DNA of 64,000 nucleotides from JBGAHD01 sp044226395 (GCA_044226395.1 JBGAHD010000001.1:1116001-1180000); one strand, 5' to 3'; counted from the first letter of the stretch, positions 19,208 to 29,268 are shown. Numbers and translations: made by a program. Notes: generated by a model from the sequence alone, not told the origin.

Positions 19208-20357
19208 GGCCGGCGCCTGTGTGATCACGCGCTTGCGCATACACGGCGTCGAACTGGCGCGCGATGCAATCCCAGGTCAGATGCTCGCGCACATAGGCGC
19301 GACCGCGTTCGCCACGCGCGCGCAGCGATTGCGGATCAGCGAGCCACTCGCCCAGCACGCGCGCGATCGCTTCGGGCTCGGCTTCGACCACTGCGCCCGC
19401 GTCGGCTTGCTCCACCACGTCGCGCGCGCCGACGCCGGGCGCGATCAGCACGGCGCAGCCCTCGGCCATCGCCTCGACCACGACATTGCCGAAGCTCTCC
19501 GATACCGATGGCAAGACCAGCACGCTGGCGCTCGCCAGCAGCACGCGCTTGGCCTCGTTGTCGAGCGCGCCCACCAAGGTCACGCGCGCGCTCACGCCTA
19601 GCCGCGCGGCCATTGCGCGCAAGTGCTCGCCATGACCATCGCCCGCGTCGGCACCCGCAATCGTCACGCGAATGCCCGGCGCGCGCGCGGCCGCTTCCAC
19701 CAGCACTTGCACGCGCTTTTCCCAACTCAAGCGCCCCAGATAGACGATGTGCGCGGGATCGCGCGTCACCGCCAACGGCGCGCCGGGCGGATCGATACCG
19801 TTGTTCACGACCACGGCGCGACCGCGATGACGCAGCCCCAGTCGCGCGAAAGCATCGGCTTCCCAGCGACTGGTGAAATGCAGCGCATCGCAGCGGCGCA
19901 GCGTGCCGCGCTCGAAGCTCGCGATCCACGCGCGCTTGATCCAGGCACTGCGCGCCGCGATCAGCTCCGGCACCAGCATGCCGCGCGGCGAATACACGAA
20001 GGCGCGACGCGCGCGCGCCGCCGACACGCCCGCGTGCCAGGCTGGCCACAGAAAAGCCGCATGCGCGTGCACCACGTCGAAGCTCGCGACGCGCGTCGTC
20101 AACCACTCGCGCAGCGCGGGCGCGCGATACAAACGTCGCGGCGCGCCACACGGAAAATAATGAATCGTCGCGCCATCGAGTTCGCGCGGCGCGCCTTCGA
20201 GTTCGCGCAAGTCCTCGCTGCCATCGACCGACGTGGTTAGTACCGTGACCTCGTGCCCCGCGCGCGCTTGCGCCGCGACCAATGCGCGCGTTGACACGAT
20301 CGGTCCGCCATAGCGCACGGCCGGCCAGTACGTGGGCGTGACGTGCAGAATCTTCAT
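19200..20357 (-). CDS. Glycosyltransferase family 4
   Basis: A 385-residue retaining GT-B enzyme. HVTPTYWPAVRYGGP opens the acceptor domain. IVYLGRLSWEKRVQVLVEAA begins the donor domain, and the E-x7-E motif appears as ESFGNVVVEAMAEG. It overlaps the polymerase-like gene upstream by ATGA. Substrates are unknown. Confidence 0.88.
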   Translation of the reverse strand: MKILHVTPTYWPAVRYGGPIVSTRALVAAQARAGHEVTVLTTSVDGSEDLRELEGAPRELDGATIHYFPCGAPRRLYRAPALREWLTTRVASFDVVHAHAAFLWPAWHAGVSAARARRAFVYSPRGMLVPELIAARSAWIKRAWIASFERGTLRRCDALHFTSRWEADAFARLGLRHRGRAVVVNNGIDPPGAPLAVTRDPAHIVYLGRLSWEKRVQVLVEAAARAPGIRVTIAGADAGDGHGEHLRAMAARLGVSARVTLVGALDNEAKRVLLASASVLVLPSVSESFGNVVVEAMAEGCAVLIAPGVGARDVVEQADAGAVVEAEPEAIARVLGEWLADPQSLRARGERGRAYVREHLTWDCIARQFDAVYAQARDHTGAGHA

Positions 20358-21775
20358 GCGCCCTCCCCGGCCTTCGCGCCCGGACGCAGTTCGCCGCGAA
20401 ACACCGGCACGACCCAGCGGCGCAGCACCAGCAGCACCAGCAACTGCACGATGAAGACCGAGATGATGCCGCCCAACAATTTCGGCAGCGCGGTCTCGAA
20501 CAAGCGCGCGCTCATCAGCGCCGAACACGACAACGACAAGGCCAGCGCCGGCTCCGGCGCCGCCTTGCGATAGGCCGCGATCACGCCCGTCATCAAGGCC
20601 GCGAGCATCACCGCCATCAAGGCCACGCCCAGCACGCCGAAATCGATGTAGCCCTCGGTCACATAGCCCAGACTGATCGAGGTGCCCGGCATGTAGAGCA
20701 AGTAGACATTGGCCGTGTAGAACGCCGTGAGTTCCGAATCCGAAGGCAGCGGTGGCTTATCCGGAAAGATCACGCGCGGCACGAAGATGTGCATCAACGC
20801 CGCCTTGAGCAAATCACCATCGCGATGCGGCAACTCGCGCGGCACGCGGTCGAGGACGATGCCGAAGTATTCGACATAGCCCAGCCGCGTGGCGAAGCGT
20901 TCGAGCGTGTCGGTCACGTCCGAATCCATGGTGCGCGAGGCCATGCGACCGAGCGTGGAGTACCGCTCGCCCAAGCCCACGGTCACCACTTGCTCGCCGC
21001 TATACCCCGAGACCTCGCGGCGATAGTCGTTCTTCACCGCGTTCCACATCACGCCGAGCACCACCAGCACCAAGGACAGACCCAGGGCCGCGGCGCGTTG
21101 ATTGGCACGCAGGAAGGTGAATACCGACACGAACGCGAGCAAGGCGTACAGCAGGGGCAAGGCGAAACTCGCGAAGAAGCCCGACAGACCAATCACGACT
21201 TCCAGTCCGATCACGGCCATCACCCAAGTCGCGTATTTGCGCTGCACCAGCGCGGCCGAGATCGCGGTCACCAACAACGCGAAGCGTAACGCTTCCAGAC
21301 CTTGGACCATCTGCGCGAGCTGCGACACCACGCCAATGACCACGTCCGCCGGCACCGAGACCATCAACGCCACGCCATAGGCCTTGAACAGATTCGGCAC
21401 GTAGGCGCGCGCCAGACTCTCGCGCAATCCGGCGGGATCGACCGGCGCCCAGCGCGGCAGCACGAAGGCGCAGATCGCCGCCGCGATCGCCAAGGCCGCG
21501 TGGCCGAGAAACGTCGCGTTCTCCACCGCGCCAACCACGATCAGATCGTGCAGCGAGATGCCGAGCGAATTGGCATAAATCGTCGCGACCGACGTCTGCA
21601 ACCACTGATAGCCCAAGGCCAAGGGCACGACGGGCACGACTTCGGGACGCAGCAAGAGGCCGCCGATCAAGGCCAACACCATCGCCGCGCTGGTTTGTTC
21701 CAGCGCATTGGCGGTGAACGGCGCGCTGATCAGCAGCAAGCCAGCGACGATCAAGACGAGCAGGCGCGGCGTCAT
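20354..21775 (-). CDS. Polytopic membrane protein, Wzy-type repeat-unit polymerase candidate
   Basis: A 473-residue protein with about 11-12 predicted transmembrane segments and a large loop around residues 240-350. The loop contains YSGEQVVTVGLGERYSTLGRMA and IFVPRVIFPDKPPLPSDSEL; the latter resembles the extracytoplasmic loop motif of oligosaccharide repeat-unit polymerases. No transporter motif is seen. It lies among glycosyltransferases with ATGA overlaps on both sides. Since the locus also encodes a Wzy_C protein (12121-13572), one of the two may polymerise and the other ligate or act on a second glycan. Sequence similarity in this family is low, so the call rests on topology and setting. 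Confidence 0.72.
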   Translation of the reverse strand: MTPRLLVLIVAGLLLISAPFTANALEQTSAAMVLALIGGLLLRPEVVPVVPLALGYQWLQTSVATIYANSLGISLHDLIVVGAVENATFLGHAALAIAAAICAFVLPRWAPVDPAGLRESLARAYVPNLFKAYGVALMVSVPADVVIGVVSQLAQMVQGLEALRFALLVTAISAALVQRKYATWVMAVIGLEVVIGLSGFFASFALPLLYALLAFVSVFTFLRANQRAAALGLSLVLVVLGVMWNAVKNDYRREVSGYSGEQVVTVGLGERYSTLGRMASRTMDSDVTDTLERFATRLGYVEYFGIVLDRVPRELPHRDGDLLKAALMHIFVPRVIFPDKPPLPSDSELTAFYTANVYLLYMPGTSISLGYVTEGYIDFGVLGVALMAVMLAALMTGVIAAYRKAAPEPALALSLSCSALMSARLFETALPKLLGGIISVFIVQLLVLLVLRRWVVPVFRGELRPGAKAGEGA

Positions 21776-22914
21776 GCGGGCACTCCATACACGCGCGCCC
21801 AGCGCCAAGGCACGTCGTCGATGCCAAGACGCTTCAGCGAAGCACGTGCCGCCTCGCCCTGTGCGCGCGCCAACGCGCGATCGTCGGCATAGCGCGACAG
21901 CGCAGCTTCGAGCGCCGCCGAGGTCGCCTGCGCGCAGACCTGACCTTCGACGCCATCGGCGACGAGCTCCGGCAACGCGCCATCGTCGAACACGATCGAC
22001 GGCAGGCCGGCCGTTTTGGCCTCGAGCACTACCATGCCGAAGGCCTCGCGACACTTCGACGGCGCCACATGCACATCGCTGACCGCGAACCACGGCGCGG
22101 GATCGTCGACATAGCCGACGAAGCGCGCGGCTTCGGGATCGCGGCCCTGGCTCACGCGCTCGCGCAAGGCCGTGGCCCACGCGGCGCTGGTGTCGCCGAG
22201 AATCACGACTTCAATCGCGACGCCGCGCGCGCGCAGTGCGATCACCGCGTCGATCAAATCATCGACACCCTTGTAATCAGTGACGTGACCGACATAGATC
22301 GCGCGCAGCGCCTCGCCACGCGGCGGCACGGGCGTCGTCGCGCGCGTCGTCGAAGGCCGCGTCGGCACGATGTTGTAGATCACTTCGATCTTGTCATTAT
22401 CCAGGCCCCAGGACGCGTAGTGACGCGCCAGGAACCGCGACACCACGACCACGCGCGACGCGCGTCGCCACACGTGTCGCCACAAGGCTCGCATCGCCGG
22501 ATGCCTCGCATCCGCCGCCGTGCCTTGATGAACGATCATCGCGCCGCGCCAGCCGCGCAGGCCCCACCACGCGTTGACGTAGTCCCACACGTGACCGACG
22601 TGCAGATGGGTCGGGCGGAATTCGCGCAGAATCTCGCGCAGTTTGCGGCCTTCGGTGAACTGCATGCGGATCATTCGCCACAGCCGTATCGGACTCAGCC
22701 GACGTTCGACCGCGCCGAAGAAACGCATGCCACGATAGGGTAGACCCAGCCCGTCGAGCCGCGGCCCGATGGCTTGATGCGAGTATTCGCCATTGACGAC
22801 GAACAGCACCTCGCAACCGGCGTCGCGCAGCATGCGCCCGACTTCGATCACCGACAGCTCGAGGCCGTATAGCGGAATCGCGCCGAGCAGTATCAGCACG
22901 CGCGGCCGGTTCAT
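21772..22914 (-). CDS. Glycosyltransferase family 4
   Basis: A 380-residue GT-B enzyme. VLILLGAIPLYGLELSVIEVGR lies at the N-terminus, AIYVGHVTDYKGVDDLIDAV begins the donor domain and EAFGMVVLEAKTAGLP is the E-x7-E motif. ATGA overlaps join it to genes on both sides. The short tail RRLGID-like region is not informative. Specificity is unknown. Confidence 0.87.
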   Translation of the reverse strand: MNRPRVLILLGAIPLYGLELSVIEVGRMLRDAGCEVLFVVNGEYSHQAIGPRLDGLGLPYRGMRFFGAVERRLSPIRLWRMIRMQFTEGRKLREILREFRPTHLHVGHVWDYVNAWWGLRGWRGAMIVHQGTAADARHPAMRALWRHVWRRASRVVVVSRFLARHYASWGLDNDKIEVIYNIVPTRPSTTRATTPVPPRGEALRAIYVGHVTDYKGVDDLIDAVIALRARGVAIEVVILGDTSAAWATALRERVSQGRDPEAARFVGYVDDPAPWFAVSDVHVAPSKCREAFGMVVLEAKTAGLPSIVFDDGALPELVADGVEGQVCAQATSAALEAALSRYADDRALARAQGEAARASLKRLGIDDVPWRWARVYGVPA

Positions 22915-24056
22915 GCGCGCCCCCGCGAACAGACTTCGACCAGTTCGCCCGCCGTCTGCTCGGGCGAGAACCAGCGCAAGGCGACTTCGCGCGCGGCGGC
23001 CAGCGCCTGCACGTTCGTCTCATCGATCGCGCCCGCGAGCGCGGCATCGAAGGCCGCGTCGCTCGTATCATCGTAAACCGTCACCACAGGCGAAAACGCG
23101 CCGAGGTCCGGCGCGCAGCCCGCGCTCGCCGACACCACCACGCGACAGCCCGCGGCCAACGCTTCGTTGGCGACCAGGCCCCAGGTTTCCTGACTGGTCG
23201 ACGGCAGCACGAAAACATCCATCGCCGCGAACAAGCCCGGCAATTCCGATTGATTGCGAAAGCCCGCGAACACGGCATCGACGCCCCAGGTCGCGGCGAG
23301 CACGCGCAGATTCTCGCGTTCGGGCCCATCGCCGACGATCAACACCCAAGGCTTGCGACCGGTCATGCGCGACGCGGCGCGAATCAAGGCATCGACACGC
23401 TTCCACGACAGCAAGCGACCGACGAAGCCGAGCACGGGCCGATCGCCGAACCCCAACGCCTCGCGCACGCTCGCGCGTCGCGCGTGACCTTCGCTAAAAC
23501 GTCGCACATCGATGGTGTGCGGCACGACCGCCAGACGACGATTGTCGACGCCCAGATCGCGCGCATAGTCACGCGACCGCGCGCCGGCGCAGACCACGCC
23601 CGTCGCCAAATCCAGCGGCCAGCGATACAGCGCGCGCTTGAGCAGGCGTCGCCAGGCGCTTTCGTCGACACGCCACTGCGAATCACTGCGAAACCACACG
23701 GAAGCGCCGACCGCGCGCGCCGCGCGCAAGGCTTGCCAATAAACCTTCAGATTCCAGCCGCCGAGCACCACCGCGTCCGGCTTCCAATCGCGGATGGCCT
23801 TCGCCACCGAAGGGCTGTCGCACCCGCGAAAATGATCGACCCCCGGCCGCGACGCGACATTGACCAGATCGCGATGCGAATAGCCCGTCAGCAGATCCAC
23901 GTCCCACTCGAAACCCACGCCATAACCCGCCGCCGCTTGCCCCGCCGCGTCTTGCCGATGCGCGAACCACGCCTGAAACTCGCAAAACCGCGGCAAGGCG
24001 CGGAACAGCGGCGCGTGATACTGAATCGGATGACTGGCGAGGTACACGAGCTTCAT
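22911..24056 (-). CDS. Glycosyltransferase family 4
   Basis: A 381-residue GT-B enzyme. It opens with MKLVYLASHPIQYHAPLFRAL, a pattern seen in a GT4 subgroup of exopolysaccharide loci. VLGFVGRLLSWKRVDALIRAA marks the donor domain and ETWGLVANEALAAG the E-x7-E motif. It is joined by ATGA overlaps to the genes on both sides. Donor and acceptor are unknown. Confidence 0.88.
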   Translation of the reverse strand: MKLVYLASHPIQYHAPLFRALPRFCEFQAWFAHRQDAAGQAAAGYGVGFEWDVDLLTGYSHRDLVNVASRPGVDHFRGCDSPSVAKAIRDWKPDAVVLGGWNLKVYWQALRAARAVGASVWFRSDSQWRVDESAWRRLLKRALYRWPLDLATGVVCAGARSRDYARDLGVDNRRLAVVPHTIDVRRFSEGHARRASVREALGFGDRPVLGFVGRLLSWKRVDALIRAASRMTGRKPWVLIVGDGPERENLRVLAATWGVDAVFAGFRNQSELPGLFAAMDVFVLPSTSQETWGLVANEALAAGCRVVVSASAGCAPDLGAFSPVVTVYDDTSDAAFDAALAGAIDETNVQALAAAREVALRWFSPEQTAGELVEVCSRGRA

Positions 24057-25324
24057 GCGCGCGCGACCCGGTTGAACAGATCCACCAGACGTTCGCTCAT
24101 GCGTCCGGCCTCGAGGTCGCCCAGATCAGGCGCGGTCTGACGCGCGGGCATCGGCGGCGTCAGGAACTCGCGATCGATGGCGTCACGCAGTCGTTCCGCC
24201 GCGGCCTCGCTGTTGTCGTCGAACGCGAGCAAGCGAACGCCCGCGTGCGTCCGCGCCAAGGCATGCGCGGGGCTCGCGGCATGAAACATCGCGAGCAAGG
24301 GCTGACCGGTCAGCAAACACGGCGCGAGCTTCGACGCGTTGTAGGCCGGATCATCGGAGCCCGGCACGACAATCGCTTCCGCGCTATCGAGCAAGCGATA
24401 GGTTTCCAACAAGCCCAGCCGCTGCGTGCGCTCGAACACCAGATCGCCCACGCCGCGCGCTTGCGCCAGTTCGGCGATCTCCGTGCGCGTTACGCGCGGA
24501 TCGTAAGCCGTGCCGACAAACCACAGCCCAAGATCGGCATAGCGCGCCGGCTCGCGCTCGCGCGCGCGACGCAAGGCATCGAACAAGGCGCCGAGCGCGA
24601 AGTGCATGTCGCCACCGCCACGTCCCGCATATACCCACCACCGCCGCCCCGGCGCCGGCCACGACGGCGGCGGCAAGACGCGCGCATGCGCGAGATCGCT
24701 CGCGGCGGCGGCGAAGGGCAAGGTCAGGAACTCGCGATCGGCCAGATCGGGATAGCGTGCGCGCAACTGCGTCGAGTAATGCGCCGACACCACGACATGC
24801 GCCGCCGCGTGCCGCGCCACGCGCGGTTCATAACGACGCGCAATCGCTTGCATCGCCGCGTAACGCAGACCGCCGCCAGGCTTCGGTTGATGGGGATTGC
24901 GGTCGTAGTAATCGCTCAACCACGGGTCTTGCCAGTCGAGCACCACGGGCATGCGCAGATTCAAAGTCTGCGGCCATTGCGCGAAATCCGTGTGCGACAC
25001 GAAAGCCGCATCGAAGCGCCGCGCGGCCTGCAGCTTCGCCAATACGGGTCGCCACGGCAGGTACGCGCGCAGCGCGTGCTGACGCAACCCCAAGCGTCCC
25101 GCGATCGCGCGCGGCCAGGCGCTGACGCGCACGATCTCGATCTCTCCGGGCAAAGTCACGTTCAACCCAGGATCGAGCGCGCCCGCCTCGCTGTCCTCGC
25201 TGGCCGCCACCACCGTCGCATGCCAGCCCAACCGCCCCAGATGCGGCAACAGCACGCGCGCGCGCTGGGCATCGGCGCCGTTGTACGGCGGCAGGCGCGG
25301 CGAGATGACGAGCAAGTGTTTCAT
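24053..25324 (-). CDS. Glycosyltransferase-like protein, divergent GT-B
   Basis: A 423-residue protein of GT-B layout: ISPRLPPYNGADAQRARVLLP at the N-terminus, a central VVLDWQDPW, and a C-terminal domain with WWVYAGRGGGDMHFALGAL. The E-x7-E motif is missing; in its place is PAYNASKLAPCLLTGQPLLAMFH, as in glycosyltransferases that lack the classic glutamates. ATGA overlaps on both sides place it firmly in the operon. It may be a transferase with a different catalytic set or a non-catalytic partner. Confidence 0.7.
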   Translation of the reverse strand: MKHLLVISPRLPPYNGADAQRARVLLPHLGRLGWHATVVAASEDSEAGALDPGLNVTLPGEIEIVRVSAWPRAIAGRLGLRQHALRAYLPWRPVLAKLQAARRFDAAFVSHTDFAQWPQTLNLRMPVVLDWQDPWLSDYYDRNPHQPKPGGGLRYAAMQAIARRYEPRVARHAAAHVVVSAHYSTQLRARYPDLADREFLTLPFAAAASDLAHARVLPPPSWPAPGRRWWVYAGRGGGDMHFALGALFDALRRAREREPARYADLGLWFVGTAYDPRVTRTEIAELAQARGVGDLVFERTQRLGLLETYRLLDSAEAIVVPGSDDPAYNASKLAPCLLTGQPLLAMFHAASPAHALARTHAGVRLLAFDDNSEAAAERLRDAIDREFLTPPMPARQTAPDLGDLEAGRMSERLVDLFNRVARA

Positions 25325-26355
25325 CGCGCCGGCACCATTTGCCGGTACAGCGCCTCATAGCGCTCGGTCACGCGCGCGGCTTCGTATTGCTCCAGCACGC
25401 GCGCGCGGCAATCGCGCCGATCGATCTCGCTCAAGCGTCCCACGGCCACGGCGGCCTGCGCGACATTGTCCACGACGAAGCCCTCGCGCCCGTCGCGAAT
25501 CACCTCCGGCACCGCGCCGCGCGCGAAACCAATCACCGGCGTGCCGCAGGCCAGGGCTTCGATCATCACGATGCCGAAGGGCTCTTCCCATTCGATCGGG
25601 AACAGCATCGCCGCCGCGCGACCGAGCAAGGTGTTCTTCTGCGCGTCGTCGACCGGACCGATATAAGTCACGTCCTCGCCGTCCAGATGCGGCGCGATCT
25701 CGCGTTCGAAATACAGCGATTCTTCGCCTGACGTCGCGCGATTGCCCGCGATCACCAGCGGCCGCCCGGCCGCGCGCGCGATGGCGATGGCGTGATGCGC
25801 GCCCTTGATCCGCTCGATCCGCGACAGAAACACCAGCGGCGCGCACGGATCGACGTGTTCGACGAAGTGATAACGCATGGCGTCGACGCAATTGGGAATC
25901 GCGTGCCACTGCCCGCCCGCTTGCGCGCCACGGCGCGCGATGTGCTCGCCGCAGCCGCTGAAGTGCAGCGAACGTCCGGCCAAGCGCGCGGCCCAGCGCA
26001 CCGTGCGCGGCGTCGGCTCGCGCTGATAGCACATCAACTTGGGCCGACGCGTCAGCAAGTGCGCGCCCAAATACGCCAAACGCGAGAAACTGTGCACGAT
26101 ATCCGGCGCGAACGCGCCGATGGCGCGATTCATCGCGCGCGCATTGGCCGCATGCGCAACCCAACCGCCCTCGCCTTCGTTGGGCCAGTAGTAATGCGCG
26201 TCGGCATCGACCGTCGATTCGCGATGCGCGAGCAAGGCCACGGTGTGATCGCGACCGCGCAAGGACTCCACCAGCATCGCGATGATGCGCTCGATGCCGC
26301 CGTAGAGCTTCGGCGGCACGGGCAACATCGGATCGGCGGTCATCAAGATGCGCAT
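25321..26355 (-). CDS. Glycosyltransferase family 4
   Basis: A 344-residue GT-B enzyme. It has LPVPPKLYGGIERIIAMLVESL at the N-terminus, the central FSGCGEHIARRG, VFLSRIERIKGAHHAIAIAR at the donor domain start and EPFGIVMIEALACGTPVIG as the E-x7-E motif. This subgroup is common in cell-surface glycan loci. ATG 26355 shares one base with the stop of the FkbM gene (TGATG). Longer in-frame starts would run deep into that gene. Substrates are unknown. Confidence 0.88.
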   Translation of the reverse strand: MRILMTADPMLPVPPKLYGGIERIIAMLVESLRGRDHTVALLAHRESTVDADAHYYWPNEGEGGWVAHAANARAMNRAIGAFAPDIVHSFSRLAYLGAHLLTRRPKLMCYQREPTPRTVRWAARLAGRSLHFSGCGEHIARRGAQAGGQWHAIPNCVDAMRYHFVEHVDPCAPLVFLSRIERIKGAHHAIAIARAAGRPLVIAGNRATSGEESLYFEREIAPHLDGEDVTYIGPVDDAQKNTLLGRAAAMLFPIEWEEPFGIVMIEALACGTPVIGFARGAVPEVIRDGREGFVVDNVAQAAVAVGRLSEIDRRDCRARVLEQYEAARVTERYEALYRQMVPAR

Positions 26356-27065
26356 CAGCCCGCGCCCCAGCGCTTGTCCGCGCGCAGCGGCGAATCCACG
26401 CGCACATAGACCAGATCCATCTGCCACAGCGCGCCATCGAGCGGACGTCGCGTCAGGCCGGCCACGTCATAGGCCACGAAGCCTTGCTTCGACAGCCACT
26501 CGCCGATCTCGTGCATCAAGGGCACTTGGCGATGGATATCGAGCAGGTTCACTTCGATGATCAAGGCGCTGGCGCCGCGCAGCACTTCGATCGCGCCTTG
26601 CAGGATCGCGAGTTCGTAGCCTTGGGTATCGAGCTTGATCAGATCGGGCGGGCCGATGATGGCGCCGCCGTCGTACAGATCATCGAGCGAGGAGGTGCGC
26701 CGCTCGAGCCGCTCGAACGGCTTGTCCTCGTATTCGTACAACACGCTCGACGCGGTTTCGGCCATGGCCAGACTCACCGCCTCGCCGCTGCGACTGCCCA
26801 GCACCGCGTCGTGCACGAAGACATTGCGCGTCTGCGCGAAGCGCGCGCGCAGCGCCTCGCCCATGTGCGGCAATGGTTCGAAACACTGCACTTCGGCGCG
26901 CGGCCAGCGCTCCAGCACCTCGGCGGTGAAATCGCCGCGATAGGCGCCGATGTCGTAAACGCGCCGCGCCTGATAGCCGCGCGCCACCAGACGATCGAGA
27001 CTGGCGCCCATGTCCGGCACGCCGAGCCGGCGACGCAACCATTGCGCGATCATTCGACGAATCAT
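26355..27065 (-). CDS. FkbM-family methyltransferase (first copy)
   Basis: A 236-residue SAM-dependent methyltransferase, predicted to O-methylate a sugar hydroxyl. The SAM site is VYDIGAYRGDFTAEVL, followed by EVQCFEPLP. The family's later motif IKLDTQGYELAILQGA is present, as is ALIIEVNLLDIH. The usual DVGANxG is DIGAYRG here. It sits between two glycosyltransferases with coupled starts. A second, longer FkbM protein is at 34372-35247 with little similarity outside these motifs, so the two probably modify different positions. Confidence 0.9.
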   Translation of the reverse strand: MIRRMIAQWLRRRLGVPDMGASLDRLVARGYQARRVYDIGAYRGDFTAEVLERWPRAEVQCFEPLPHMGEALRARFAQTRNVFVHDAVLGSRSGEAVSLAMAETASSVLYEYEDKPFERLERRTSSLDDLYDGGAIIGPPDLIKLDTQGYELAILQGAIEVLRGASALIIEVNLLDIHRQVPLMHEIGEWLSKQGFVAYDVAGLTRRPLDGALWQMDLVYVRVDSPLRADKRWGAG

Positions 27066-28321
27066 GCGGCCCCCGGTCGCGTGGCGAGACAACGCGCGAT
27101 CGCCTCGAGCCAGGCTTCGCGTTCGAATTCCCAGCTGTAGCGCGTCTGACCCGCGCGCCACGCGGCATCGTGCGCGCGCGCGCGACGCTTGGCGTCGCCA
27201 TGCCACGCATCGAGCATGCGCGCCGACTCGGCCACGCGGTCGAGATCGATCTTCACCGCCGCGTCGCCCAGTTCAACGGCGAGGCGCGCCTGCGCGCGCG
27301 TGTCGCTCAAGGCCACGGGCACGCCGGCGGACAGGTAATGAAAGATCTTGTTGCCCAGGCACACATCGCGATTGGGCACATCGGCGATCTCGGTCGACAG
27401 GCCCAGCGCGTAACCCGCGCAGCTCAGACTCAACTGACCGGGGCTCAAGGGTTCCTCGAAGACGAGTCGTTGTCGCGACAGACCCGCCGTCGACAAGCGC
27501 TGCAGCAAGCGCCCGCGATACTCCGCGTCGCAGCGGCCACGCAAAGTCAGGATCGCGGGCGTGTGCATGTGGCCCATGATGTCGATCACTTGCTCAAGGC
27601 CACGCCCGGGACCGAGCGTCTGCGACATCCAGTACCACGTGGCCGCGAGCGGCGGCGATGGCGGTTCATCCACGCCGGCGCTCTTGCGCGAGAAGACATT
27701 GAGCACGGGCAGGAACTCGCGTTCGAAGCGCTCGCCCAAGGCATCCGCCATCAGGGGCGAGGCCGCGGTCAGATGCGCGCAGTGCGGCAGCCACTCGGCC
27801 TGAATGCGCTCGCGGTGTTCGCGCGCGGTGGCGAACTCGACGGTGTCGGGCAGTTCGCCGATGTGATCGTCCTCGGCATCGAAGCCGAGCAAGGCGCCCT
27901 GCGCGCGCGCCGCGCGACCGGCCGCGATCAGGCCCGCGAGGTTGTGACCGATGAACAAATCCGCGTCGACGCGCGCGGCCGCTCGCGCCAGATCGCCGAC
28001 CACGGGATGAAAGGCCTGATCGCGCCAATACGCGCGCGACGGCGCGCCGAGATCACGCAAGCCCATCGCGAGGCGTTGACTCAGGCGCTGACGACTCCAA
28101 GTCCAAGGCGCCATCTCGCGCGCGAACGGCACGGTCACGCGTGTCCACGGCCGACGATCGAACTCTCGATCGGCGAGATCCGCCCACGCGATGAAGCGTC
28201 CACACACCGTGGTCACGCGATAGCCGGCCTCGCACAGCGCATCGGCTTCCTTCACGAGACGCGGGTCGGTCGCCAGATGTCCGGGCGAAACCAAGCACAC
28301 ATGGCCGCGCACCGTGCTCAT
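27062..28321 (-). CDS. Glycosyltransferase, GT4-like
   Basis: A 419-residue GT-B protein. VCLVSPGHLATDPRLVKEADAL is typical of a GT4 subgroup. ATWYWMSQTLGPGRGLEQVIDI begins the donor domain. The catalytic stretch is CLGNKIFHYLSAGVPVALSD, lacking the second glutamate of the E-x7-E motif but matching the corresponding loop of related enzymes. ATG 28321 (MSTVRGH) overlaps the upstream stop as ATGA; an upstream in-frame codon at 28336 is not needed. Specificity is unknown. Confidence 0.8.
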   Translation of the reverse strand: MSTVRGHVCLVSPGHLATDPRLVKEADALCEAGYRVTTVCGRFIAWADLADREFDRRPWTRVTVPFAREMAPWTWSRQRLSQRLAMGLRDLGAPSRAYWRDQAFHPVVGDLARAAARVDADLFIGHNLAGLIAAGRAARAQGALLGFDAEDDHIGELPDTVEFATAREHRERIQAEWLPHCAHLTAASPLMADALGERFEREFLPVLNVFSRKSAGVDEPPSPPLAATWYWMSQTLGPGRGLEQVIDIMGHMHTPAILTLRGRCDAEYRGRLLQRLSTAGLSRQRLVFEEPLSPGQLSLSCAGYALGLSTEIADVPNRDVCLGNKIFHYLSAGVPVALSDTRAQARLAVELGDAAVKIDLDRVAESARMLDAWHGDAKRRARAHDAAWRAGQTRYSWEFEREAWLEAIARCLATRPGAA

Positions 28322-29268
28322 GGGCGTCCGCTCCACACTTGCAGGCGTCGCGCCCAGCGCCAGCCGATCAGGCGCGCCAGCGTCACGAAGCGCCAGCCGC
28401 CTTCAAGCGGCAGCGTCGCCGAATGCAGCAAGCGCGCGCGACGCATGGCCTCGTTCGCCGATGCGGGCAAGAAGGGATAGGTGCCGTAAGCATAGCGCTG
28501 CCACATCAAGGAAAGCCCTTGTCGCAGCGATTCGTCGTCGAGCCTTGGTCGTAGCGTGTTCTCGATCGCTTCGATCGAGCGGAAGTACGATTCGAGTCCG
28601 CGCGCGTGACGCTGACTCGACACGCTGCCCGCGACATTCGACCGATAGTGCGCGCGCGCCCGCGGCTCGAACAACACGCGCGACGCGGCCATGACCACGC
28701 GCGTGAAGTACTCGCCATCGTTGTGCACGGTCAGCGACTCGTCCCAGCCGCCGGCCTTGTCGAGCACCGCGCGCGGCAACAACCAGCGCGCGGGAAACAT
28801 CATGCCGCCACCGATGTGCCACGACAGCGCCAACCACGCCAGCGGCGCGGCATCGCGCCAGCAGGGTTCGGGGATGAATGCCGTCTCTTCGACGCGCTCG
28901 CGAAAACGACCCCACGCGCTGACACCCACCGCGCCGGGTTGCGCGAGCAGGCGCGGCATCTGGCTCGCGATCTTGTCGGGATCCAGCACGTCGTCGGCGT
29001 CGAGAAACTGGATGAACTCGCCCCGCGACTCGGCCAGCGCGCGATTGAGCGCGGCGGATTGCCCGGCGTTGTCCTGACGAATCACGCGCAGATCGGGACC
29101 GGCCAGTCGCTCGAGCACGGCCGCACTGTCATCGCGCGAGCCGTCGTCGACGCAGATGATCTCGATCGGTCGATAGGTCTGCGCGCGCGCCGAGCCAGTC
29201 GCCTCGGCGACATAGGCCGCGGCGTTGTAGCAAGGAATCAGCACGGACACGAGCGGGCGCGCGGTCAT
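28318..29268 (-). CDS. Glycosyltransferase family 2
   Basis: A 316-residue GT-A enzyme. It begins MTARPLVSVLIPCYNAAAYVAEA and shows IEIICVDDGSRDDS and FIQFLDADDVLDPDKI, the nucleotide-binding and DxD motifs. The later HNDGEYFTRVV carries the acidic residue that commonly follows the catalytic base region. The frame runs further upstream, but ATG 29268 forms the locus-typical ATGA overlap. It is adjacent to a second GT2 gene of similar size. Substrates are unknown. Confidence 0.9.
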   Translation of the reverse strand: MTARPLVSVLIPCYNAAAYVAEATGSARAQTYRPIEIICVDDGSRDDSAAVLERLAGPDLRVIRQDNAGQSAALNRALAESRGEFIQFLDADDVLDPDKIASQMPRLLAQPGAVGVSAWGRFRERVEETAFIPEPCWRDAAPLAWLALSWHIGGGMMFPARWLLPRAVLDKAGGWDESLTVHNDGEYFTRVVMAASRVLFEPRARAHYRSNVAGSVSSQRHARGLESYFRSIEAIENTLRPRLDDESLRQGLSLMWQRYAYGTYPFLPASANEAMRRARLLHSATLPLEGGWRFVTLARLIGWRWARRLQVWSGRP

